Source: Syntrophales bacterium (GTDB taxonomy: Bacteria; Desulfobacterota; Syntrophia; Syntrophales; UBA2251). Taken from it: a stretch of DNA of 11,442 nucleotides. The notes beneath the pieces are model-generated. The model was not told the DNA's origin and made no database searches. It saw only the letters and a program-made list of their open reading frames with translations. The stretch covers positions 1 through 11,442 of the forward strand of contig JALNWL010000065.1 in NCBI GenBank assembly GCA_023230905.1, in the 5' to 3' direction. Below, one piece after another: positions 6,271 to 11,442 of the stretch; positions within the stretch are counted from its first letter, which is position 1; every line of letters begins with the position of its first letter. A program made the translations under genes and the position numbers.

Positions 6271-6602
6271 ACGTCGATCAGTTGTTCGAAATGTTGAAGA
6301 AGACGCAGGAAGCAAAGGGCTTCTTTTTCAACCGCGACCGCGCGCGGGTCCTTGATATCCTCCAGGATCTCCTCGTTAACCGCGAACGCTACGGCTACAT
6401 GTCCTGCCCATGCCGGCTGGCTTCCGGCAACCGGGACGAGGATAAAGACATCATCTGTCCCTGCGCGTACCGGGAACGAGACGTCGCTGAATTCGGAAGC
6501 TGTTACTGCAACCTCTACGTCTCGCGAGAGTGGAATGAAAACCCTGCCTTGCACGACTACGTTCCCGAGCGGCGTCCCCCGGGGAAAATGACCGCTCTCT
6601 GA
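6267..6602 (+). CDS. Ferredoxin-thioredoxin reductase, catalytic (beta) subunit
   Basis: A 111-residue iron-sulfur enzyme that takes electrons from ferredoxin and reduces a protein disulfide. The diagnostic three cysteine pairs are present: CPC at 47-49, CPC at 64-66 and CYC at 79-81, followed by LYVSREW. By analogy with the Synechocystis enzyme, Cys47, Cys64, Cys66 and Cys79 would bind the [4Fe-4S] cluster and Cys49/Cys81 form the redox-active disulfide. Spacing between pairs is 14 and 12 residues, differing from the 16 and 8 of the chloroplast type and fitting the bacterial/archaeal branch. No variable (alpha) subunit is nearby, as is usual outside oxygenic phototrophs. The N-terminus (MNVDQLFEMLKKTQEAKGFFFN) is the family's helical start. 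The overlap with the glutaredoxin gene suggests that glutaredoxin is its partner or substrate. Confidence 0.92.
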   Translation: MNVDQLFEMLKKTQEAKGFFFNRDRARVLDILQDLLVNRERYGYMSCPCRLASGNRDEDKDIICPCAYRERDVAEFGSCYCNLYVSREWNENPALHDYVPERRPPGKMTAL

Positions 6603-6613
6603 TCCATGTTTTT

Positions 6614-6635
6614 CGTTTTTCAACGTTGACAAACG
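6614..6635. promoter_or_regulatory. 22-bp near-perfect palindrome over the -35 of the sigma-region-4 gene
   Basis: Left arm CGTTTTTCAAC (6614-6624) and right arm GTTGACAAACG (6625-6635) are complementary at 10 of 11 positions, with a perfect 10-bp core TCAACGTTGA. The right arm contains the -35 TTGACA (6626-6631) of the downstream promoter; the left arm gives TTGAAA on the other strand (6623-6618), so the site is two back-to-back -35-like hexamers two bases apart. It is AT-rich with no following T tract, so it is an operator candidate and not a terminator. Confidence 0.55.
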
Positions 6636-6654
6636 CACAACGCATAAATATTTT
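6626..6654 (+). promoter_or_regulatory. Candidate sigma-70 promoter of the sigma-region-4 gene
   Basis: A perfect -35 TTGACA (6626-6631), 17-base spacer and TATTTT (6649-6654, 4/6 match) in an AT-rich stretch. Transcription would start near 6661, about 23 bases before the TTG start. It shows this gene can be expressed apart from the glutaredoxin/FTR pair. Confidence 0.5.
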
Positions 6655-6683
6655 ACAGCCACATCAACACGAAGGAGAGGGAG

Positions 6684-6974
6684 TTGTCCTTGAATAATTT
6701 CTACCGCTGCAAGAAGAAGGGGTGCCTGATCACTGAAATCTGCATGGATACGTCGTGCGAATGGCGCTTGAAGAACGAAACCTTTTTCAACTGCACCTGG
6801 GTTGCCTGCAATTTCGGTCCGTTTACCCTGGAGGAAGTCGGAGAAATGATGGGAGTCACGCGCGAGCGGATCCGTCAGATCGAGGCAAAAGCCCTGAAAA
6901 AACTACAGCACAAGAAGCGCCGGGATCAACTGAAGGATTTCGCCTCTCCGGATATCGAATGGGAAATCTCCTGA
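6684..6974 (+). CDS. Stand-alone sigma-70 region 4 protein with cysteine-rich N-terminus
   Basis: A 96-residue protein. Residues 46-75 (PFTLEEVGEMMGV, then TRERIRQIEAKALKKLQ) are almost the same as region 4.2 of the housekeeping sigma factor RpoD, including the Arg, Glu, Arg and Gln of the recognition helix that contact the -35 TTGACA. Regions 1-3, which bind core RNA polymerase and open the -10, are absent. The first 45 residues carry six cysteines (9, 14, 20, 25, 37, 42), suggesting a zinc or iron-sulfur site or a redox switch. The start is TTG at 6684, placed by AAGGAG six to eight bases upstream; no ATG is available before the conserved part. It has its own promoter and operator-like palindrome and follows the thiol-redox pair by 81 bases. 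It may be a -35-binding repressor or accessory factor; I do not know of an established function. It is not a fragment: both ends are clean and no rpoD remnants flank it. Confidence 0.88.
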   Translation: MSLNNFYRCKKKGCLITEICMDTSCEWRLKNETFFNCTWVACNFGPFTLEEVGEMMGVTRERIRQIEAKALKKLQHKKRRDQLKDFASPDIEWEIS

Positions 6975-6978
6975 GTCA

Positions 6979-7764
6979 TCACTTTTTCTTGCGTTCGGAC
7001 AGTCTCTCCAGAAACGTCTGCATGTAAACCTTTCGCTCCCCCCGGGAGAACAAGAGCGCGGCCACATCGAATTCGAGCTCCAGGGCCGATGCCCCATCCA
7101 TCAGCGGCACCATGTGGGAGATCTTCTTGATCGCCTCCAGGGCATTGGCGGATCGCTTGGTAAATTCCTCCGCCATATTAAGGGCTTCCCGCATAAAGCT
7201 TTCCGGCGTCGCCACCTTGTTCACCAAACCGATGCGGAGCGCCTCTCGTGCGCCGATGGGCTCCCCCAGCATGGTCACTTCCTTGGCCTTTGCCATGCCG
7301 ACACGCTGCCGCAGAGGATTGAACAGGGGACTCACCCCGAATTTCAGCTCCGGGTGTCCGAAAATGGCGCTTTCCGAGGCGATGATGATATCGCAGACCG
7401 CCGCTAAGTTGAACCCTCCTCCCAGGGCGATACCGCCCACCGCCGCGATGACGGGACGTGGAAATACATAGATCCGCTTGAGGTATCGGACGACGGATCG
7501 GAAGAAATCGTCAATCTCCGTATCCGCGAGGGTCGACAGTTCCTTGATGTCCATGCCGGCGCTGAAGACGTAGTCGCCACCGGTCAGGACCACGCAATTG
7601 ACGCGAGGGTCGTTTTCAAGCGCCTTGAAGCACGCTTCGATCTCCAGACGCATTTCCTTCGAAAGGGCATTCATCTCCTGCGGACGATTGAGGGTAACAA
7701 CCGCATATCCGTTTTTTATATCAACAAGAATTGTTTTATAATCCAAGGAACTACATTCAACCAT
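6979..7764 (-). CDS. Enoyl-CoA hydratase/isomerase (crotonase) family protein
   Basis: A 261-residue protein of normal crotonase length. The oxyanion-hole segments are present: FSAGMDIKEL and GGIALGGGFNLA. Catalysis by classic enoyl-CoA hydratase needs two glutamates (Glu144 and Glu164 of the rat enzyme). The second is kept (GHPELKFG), but the first position, after GGG-F, is asparagine. The protein may therefore be an isomerase, a hydrolase or another crotonase-fold enzyme. SPLFNPLRQRVG replaces the usual GAGGTQRL loop, another departure. The ATG at 7764 lies inside the end of the ihfB-like gene (8-nt overlap) behind AGGA, so translation is coupled; it is the last gene of the cmk-rpsA unit and ends in tandem TGA stops, 4 bases from the convergent sigma-region-4 gene. 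Its presence fits acyl-CoA degradation, together with the acyl-CoA synthetase at the left end. Confidence 0.9.
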   Translation of the reverse strand: MVECSSLDYKTILVDIKNGYAVVTLNRPQEMNALSKEMRLEIEACFKALENDPRVNCVVLTGGDYVFSAGMDIKELSTLADTEIDDFFRSVVRYLKRIYVFPRPVIAAVGGIALGGGFNLAAVCDIIIASESAIFGHPELKFGVSPLFNPLRQRVGMAKAKEVTMLGEPIGAREALRIGLVNKVATPESFMREALNMAEEFTKRSANALEAIKKISHMVPLMDGASALELEFDVAALLFSRGERKVYMQTFLERLSERKKK

Positions 7765-8035
7765 TGATCTTCCTCGTTAATTCTTTTCCGGCCTTAAAGA
7801 ACACCACGCGTCGGTGGCCAACGGCAATGTCCGAACCTGTTTTCGGATTTCGTCCCCGCTTGGGAGACCGGTGACGGACGGTCAAGTTTCCGAACCCGCG
7901 CAGATCGATGCGCTCCTCCCGCGTGATCGCGGCGAACAGGGAGGAAAAAATCTGCCGAACGGCCTGATCGATATCCCGGGGCGCGAACCCAGGGAGTCCG
8001 GCGCTGACGGCCGCGATGAGCTGTCTTTGGGTCAT
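7757..8035 (-). CDS. ihfB: HU/IHF-family DNA-bending protein, IHF-beta-like
   Basis: A 92-residue nucleoid protein. HU/IHF hallmarks are RIDLRGFGNLTV (the strand leading into the DNA-binding arm), RSPKRGRNPKTGSDI with the intercalating proline in the NPKTG arm tip, and VVFFKAGKELTRKI at the C-terminus. The arm and the GKEL ending are closer to IhfB than to HU, and the position downstream of rpsA matches the cmk-rpsA-ihfB order of many Proteobacteria, here with sppA inserted. Proteins of this family bend DNA as dimers at promoters and recombination sites. Start: ATG at 8035 (MTQRQLI) aligns with the E. coli IhfB start; a GTG at 8050, immediately after the sppA stop, would add five residues and is a fair alternative. 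The symbol is given on context as well as sequence; the alpha partner is not in the window. Confidence 0.85.
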   Translation of the reverse strand: MTQRQLIAAVSAGLPGFAPRDIDQAVRQIFSSLFAAITREERIDLRGFGNLTVRHRSPKRGRNPKTGSDIAVGHRRVVFFKAGKELTRKING

Positions 8036-8050
8036 TTTCAGATCCGTCAC

Positions 8051-8941
8051 TTACGGCAGATAGAGGTAATACAATCCTGAAGCGCCCCGGGTTTGGGATA
8101 ACCCTGTCGTGGAGAAGGCCGTCATCATGGTGCTCCGGACATAGTCCCAGAAGCCCGCCCGTTTTTCCGTTGGGGTGACGATTTCGGGCTCATCCTTGAC
8201 GCCGGCCAGGCGTCCCGCTTTCCGGACAGCCTGCTTGTAGCCACCGAGCTCATCCACCAGACCGAGTTGCTGGGCTTGTCGACCGGTAAAAATCCGGCCG
8301 TCCATGAGCCCCACCAGCTTTTCCAGGGGGATTTTTCTGTTTTTTTGAATGATGGCCTGAAACTGGCCGTAGGAATCATCGACGACCGACTGGAGGAGGA
8401 CCTTTTCCTCCTCCGTCATTTCCCGCGTCGGCGAACCGATATCCTTGTATTTGCCGCTTTTGATCACGAACGTCTTCAGGCCCATCTTGTTCAACAGGCC
8501 CTCCACGTTGGCGTAATGCATGATCGCCGACAGGCTGCCCGTGATCGTTCCGGGACTGGCCATGATCCAGTCCGCCGCACAGGCGACCAGATAGCCGCCG
8601 GAAGCCGCGACCGAGCCCATCGAGGCAACCACCCGCTTTTTCTTTTTCAGTTCGACAATGGCATCATGGATTTCCTGCGAGGCGACCACGCCGCCGCCAG
8701 GGGATTCGATACGGACCACAACCGACCGGATGCTTTCATCCCCACCGAATTCCTCCAGCTGCTCGACGACCTCGAGGCTGTCACTGATGATTCCCTCGAC
8801 GGTGACCACGCCGACTTTCGGTCGGAACGACAGGGCGGATTTAGAGGAAGTGGCGAAACCGGACAGACGGACGAGGACGACAAGACCGACCGCCAGGATC
8901 AACATCAGCACCACGCCCCATATCAGCGGATGTCGTCTCAT
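8051..8941 (-). CDS. sppA: Signal peptide peptidase SppA, short form
   Basis: A 296-residue membrane-anchored serine protease that degrades cleaved signal peptides in the membrane. One N-terminal transmembrane segment is clear (about residues 7-26, IWGVVLMLILAVGLVVLV), with MRRH giving an N-in orientation and the catalytic domain outside. The core follows the ClpP/crotonase-like SppA pattern: SPGGGV (80-85) for the oxyanion region, GSVAASGGY (109-117) with the nucleophile Ser114, and IKSGKYKDIGSPTREM (160-175) with the general base Lys, most likely Lys166, of the Ser-Lys dyad. The length is that of the single-domain 36-kDa form (as in Bacillus), not the double-length E. coli SppA. It starts 20 bases after the rpsA stop with GGTGG ahead of the ATG, and its stop abuts the ihfB-like gene. 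Confidence 0.95.
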   Translation of the reverse strand: MRRHPLIWGVVLMLILAVGLVVLVRLSGFATSSKSALSFRPKVGVVTVEGIISDSLEVVEQLEEFGGDESIRSVVVRIESPGGGVVASQEIHDAIVELKKKKRVVASMGSVAASGGYLVACAADWIMASPGTITGSLSAIMHYANVEGLLNKMGLKTFVIKSGKYKDIGSPTREMTEEEKVLLQSVVDDSYGQFQAIIQKNRKIPLEKLVGLMDGRIFTGRQAQQLGLVDELGGYKQAVRKAGRLAGVKDEPEIVTPTEKRAGFWDYVRSTMMTAFSTTGLSQTRGASGLYYLYLP

Positions 8942-8961
8942 GCCCCACCACTCACAGGCGT

Positions 8962-10725
8962 TCAGGACTCGCTGTCGATGATCCTGACATCGGCGAGGGC
9001 CTTCCCCAGACTTGAACCTATATTTTCGCGATTGTTGAGATATTGCTGCCCCGAGCGGCCCGTATCGGTCGTTCCGGACTCGAAATCCTTGATGCTGAGG
9101 CGGATCTTTTTGCCCTTCTGATCGATATTCTTCACCACGGCGGAAACCGTGTCGCCCACGCTGTAAAGCTCGGACGGGGTCTTGATGCGCTTCGAACTGA
9201 GCTCCGAAATGTGAACGAGTCCCTCCACGCCCTCTTCGATCTCCACGAAGATTCCGAAGTCCGTCATGTTGGTGACGCGACCGCTGACGGTCGATCCGGC
9301 GGGAAATCTCTCGCCAAGCTCCTCCCAGGGATTCTTCTCCAGTTGCTTGATCCCGAGCGAGAACTTCTCGTTTTCCACATCGATATTCAGGATGACGGCC
9401 TCGATCTCCTGGCCTTTCTTGTAAAATTCACTCGGGTGCTTGACCCGCTGTTTCCACGAGATGTCGGAAACATGGACCAGGCCGTCGATGCCATCCTCAA
9501 CACCCACAAAGATTCCGAAATTCGTGATGTTGCGGATGACGCCCTTGATGATCTGCCCTTCCGGGTATTTCTGCTTCAGGGATTCCCAGGGATTCGGAGT
9601 CGTCTGCTTCCATCCCAGCGAAATGCGTTTTGAGACGGGGTTGACGTCCAGAATCATGACATTGATAACCTGTCCCAGGGACAGGACCTTGGTCGGGTGC
9701 TTGATCTCTCGTGTCCAGAACATCTCCGAGATATGGACCAGGCCCTCGACGCCGTCTTCGAGTTCGACGAAGACGCCGTAATCCGTCAGGTTGACGACCT
9801 TCCCCTCGAAGACGGCACCGACCGGATAGCGGCTCTGGATCTGATCCCACGGATTGTCGATCAGTTGTTTCAGGCCGAGCGAAACGCGCTCCTTCTCGCG
9901 ATCGAAGGACAGCACCTTCACCGTGATGCTGTCCCCCCGTGAAAACTTGTCCGCGGGTCTCGACATGCGGCCCCAGGAAATGTCCGTGACATGCAGCAGT
10001 CCGTCGATTCCGCCGAGGTCGATAAACAGGCCGTAGTCCGTTATATTCTTGATGATCCCCTGAACGATCTTGCCCTCCTCGATCGTCTCGAGGGTGCGCT
10101 TTTTTTCTTCCTCCCGCTCTTTCTCAAGAATGGTGCGCCGGGACAGAACGACGTTGTTGCGCTTCTTGTCGTATTTCAGAACCTCGAACATCAGGTTCTG
10201 GCCGACATAACGATCCAGATCCCGAACGGGTCGGATATCGACCTGCGAACCGGGCAGGAAGGCGGGAATGCCGATATCGACGGAGAGCCCCCCCTTGATC
10301 CGTTCCATGATGGTCCCCTGCACGGGCAGGTTCTGCTCGCACGCCTCCTTGATGTCGTCCCAGACCTTGATCTTGGTGGCCTTGTCGCGTGACAGGACAA
10401 GATTTCCATCCCCGTCTCGCCGGTCCACCAGAATTTCCAACTCGTCACCAACGGAGATGCCGATTTTCCCTTCCGCATCGATGAGCTCCCGGAGCGGGAT
10501 ATACCCCTCCGTTTTCCAGCCCACATCCACCATCACGGCATCGCTGCCGATTTGGACGACCTTGCCGGTCACGACTTCGCCGATCTGGACGCTTTGCAAG
10601 CTCTGCTCGTATAGCTCGCGAAAACCCAGATCTTCCTCGTCCCGGGTCGCCTGGGAGGATTCCTCCCCCGTATCGATGACGCTTTCTTCTTCTCTGTTCG
10701 GCATTTCGTTGTTGTCGTTAACCAT
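8962..10725 (-). CDS. rpsA: 30S ribosomal protein S1
   Basis: S1 binds mRNA and delivers it to the 30S subunit for initiation. The 587 residues contain six S1 (OB-fold) repeats at about 47-115, 132-197, 218-286, 303-373, 390-460 and 477-546. The first two are divergent, as expected of the ribosome-binding repeats; repeats 3-6 share the (T/N)(D/N)(Y/F)G(L/V/I)F(I/V)...G(L)(L/V)H(V/I)S pattern, and three linkers carry NPW. A 46-residue acidic N-terminal extension (rich in Glu, Asp and Asn) and a 40-residue Gly/Ser/Asn-rich tail flank them. Six repeats is the Proteobacterial form. The ATG at 10725 is supported by GAGAGGG; an internal ATG eight codons on is less well placed. The 84-base gap after cmk leaves room for a separate promoter, as known in E. 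coli, but I see only weak candidates. Confidence 0.97.
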   Translation of the reverse strand: MVNDNNEMPNREEESVIDTGEESSQATRDEEDLGFRELYEQSLQSVQIGEVVTGKVVQIGSDAVMVDVGWKTEGYIPLRELIDAEGKIGISVGDELEILVDRRDGDGNLVLSRDKATKIKVWDDIKEACEQNLPVQGTIMERIKGGLSVDIGIPAFLPGSQVDIRPVRDLDRYVGQNLMFEVLKYDKKRNNVVLSRRTILEKEREEEKKRTLETIEEGKIVQGIIKNITDYGLFIDLGGIDGLLHVTDISWGRMSRPADKFSRGDSITVKVLSFDREKERVSLGLKQLIDNPWDQIQSRYPVGAVFEGKVVNLTDYGVFVELEDGVEGLVHISEMFWTREIKHPTKVLSLGQVINVMILDVNPVSKRISLGWKQTTPNPWESLKQKYPEGQIIKGVIRNITNFGIFVGVEDGIDGLVHVSDISWKQRVKHPSEFYKKGQEIEAVILNIDVENEKFSLGIKQLEKNPWEELGERFPAGSTVSGRVTNMTDFGIFVEIEEGVEGLVHISELSSKRIKTPSELYSVGDTVSAVVKNIDQKGKKIRLSIKDFESGTTDTGRSGQQYLNNRENIGSSLGKALADVRIIDSES

Positions 10726-10809
10726 TAAACCCTCTCCCCCCCGATGTTTGTTGAATAAACGGCCGATAGTTTTGGAGAACTAGCATACTGCCACCCAAAT
10801 AGCAAGAAA

Positions 10810-11442
10810 TTAGGCGGTGAAAGGGGACCAAGGTCCTGGCAGGATTCTATCTCCCTCCAGATGAGCCCGGATAACGCCCAGAATCGCATCCACGGCCTCG
10901 TCGATGCGCAGCCGAGTGGTATCAATGACCACCGCGTCCGGAGCCGCTCTGAGCGGGGCATGCAACCGCTCCCGGTCCTGCCGGTCCCGAACGATTAGGT
11001 CCGCAAGAATTTCGTCGTAATCGACCGCCTCACCTTTCTGCCGCAGTTCTCGATAACGGCGCCGTGCCCGTTCCTCGGGTCGGGCGTCGAGAAAGAACTT
11101 GATTTCCGCCTCCGGAAAGACAACCGTGCCCATGTCGCGTCCCTCGGCGACCAGTCTACCGGACCGTCCGAAGCGGCGTTGGATGTCGAGGAGAAAGGCC
11201 CGGACTTCCGGTTTCGCCGATATCCGCGACGCGAGCAGGCTGACGGCTTCCGACCGCAATTCGTCGGTCACATCCCTGTCGTTGACCGTCACCCGCTGCT
11301 CCGTCCCGTCCCGGACCAGGGAGAGGGTGGTTTCCGAAAAAAGGGCGGACAGGCCTTTGACGTTCTCGGTCGACAGATGCCGACGCCGGATCTCGACGGC
11401 CACGGCACGATACAGGGCGCCCGTGTCGAGGTAGGCGAAGGC
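10810..11442 (-). CDS. cmk: Cytidylate kinase (5' end beyond window)
   Basis: The enzyme phosphorylates CMP and dCMP to the diphosphates using ATP. The frame is open from the stop (TAA at 10812-10810) to the window edge, 210 residues, so roughly the first 20-25 residues with the P-loop are missing. The visible part opens with AFAYLDTGALYRAVAVE, the CMP-binding helix characteristic of the family (YLDTGAxYRA). Further support comes from VAEGRDMGTVVFPEAEIKFFLDA, where GRDxGTVVFP is diagnostic, and from RDRQDRERLHAPLRAAPDAVVIDTT, the lid and the final strand. A GTG at 11403 is only an internal codon. It is followed by rpsA, the arrangement conserved in Proteobacteria. The last ~15 residues (EGDRILPGPWSPFTA) are a lineage-specific tail. 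Confidence 0.96.
   Translation of the reverse strand, partial: AFAYLDTGALYRAVAVEIRRRHLSTENVKGLSALFSETTLSLVRDGTEQRVTVNDRDVTDELRSEAVSLLASRISAKPEVRAFLLDIQRRFGRSGRLVAEGRDMGTVVFPEAEIKFFLDARPEERARRRYRELRQKGEAVDYDEILADLIVRDRQDRERLHAPLRAAPDAVVIDTTRLRIDEAVDAILGVIRAHLEGDRILPGPWSPFTA

Noticed and set aside
9300..9860. Repeated DNA pattern resembling CCCAGGGATT in rpsA
   Set aside because: These are the NPW linkers between S1 repeats, so the similarity comes from protein repeats and not from a DNA element.
10767..10782. Small inverted repeat TAGTT/AACTA in the rpsA leader and a weak TTGCTA-N17-TAGTTC promoter
   Set aside because: A 5-bp stem and 2-3 base promoter matches are within chance; rpsA leaders can be regulatory but the evidence here is too thin.

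Overview
The window looks like chromosomal core DNA from a GC-rich bacterium, most likely of the former Deltaproteobacteria (Desulfobacterota), perhaps a syntrophic or sulfate-reducing anaerobe. That placement is inferred from gene content: a cmk-rpsA-ihfB backbone as in Proteobacteria, an elongation factor G of the mitochondrial EF-G1-like type known from spirochaetes, planctomycetes and deltaproteobacteria, a lone ferredoxin-thioredoxin reductase catalytic subunit beside a small glutaredoxin, and acyl-CoA metabolism genes. I see no mobile element, CRISPR array, tRNA or rRNA.

Layout, left to right. (1) Positions 1-789, minus: the N-terminal 263 residues of an AMP-forming acyl-CoA synthetase, cut by the window edge, behind a ~200-nt leader. 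(2) 1134-1574, plus: a Nudix hydrolase with its own promoter and a perfect 12-bp palindrome at the predicted transcription start. (3) 1576-5794, minus: an apparent operon read as EF-G, RecA/KaiC-like P-loop ATPase of unknown role, small exported protein of unknown role, then methylenetetrahydrofolate reductase; the EF-G leader carries a 9-bp hairpin next to the ribosome binding site. (4) 6016-6602, plus: glutaredoxin and ferredoxin-thioredoxin reductase catalytic subunit, overlapping by 4 nt. (5) 6684-6974, plus: a 96-residue protein joining a six-cysteine N-terminal half to a nearly canonical housekeeping sigma-70 region 4.2; its promoter is overlapped by a 22-bp near-perfect palindrome containing two back-to-back -35-like hexamers. 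(6) 6979-11442, minus: cmk (5' end off the window), rpsA, sppA, an ihfB-like gene and a crotonase-fold protein.

How they relate. Groups 3 and 6 are largely translation and nucleotide housekeeping genes with fatty-acid and folate/C1 genes attached at the distal ends. Group 4 is a compact thiol-reducing relay (ferredoxin to FTR to glutaredoxin or other targets). The sigma-region-4 protein in group 5 is the least ordinary gene: it keeps the -35-recognition helix of RpoD but has no core-binding region 2, and its operator-like palindrome suggests autoregulation, possibly redox-gated through its cysteines given the neighbouring thiol genes. This is a hypothesis from sequence and context, not something the sequence proves.
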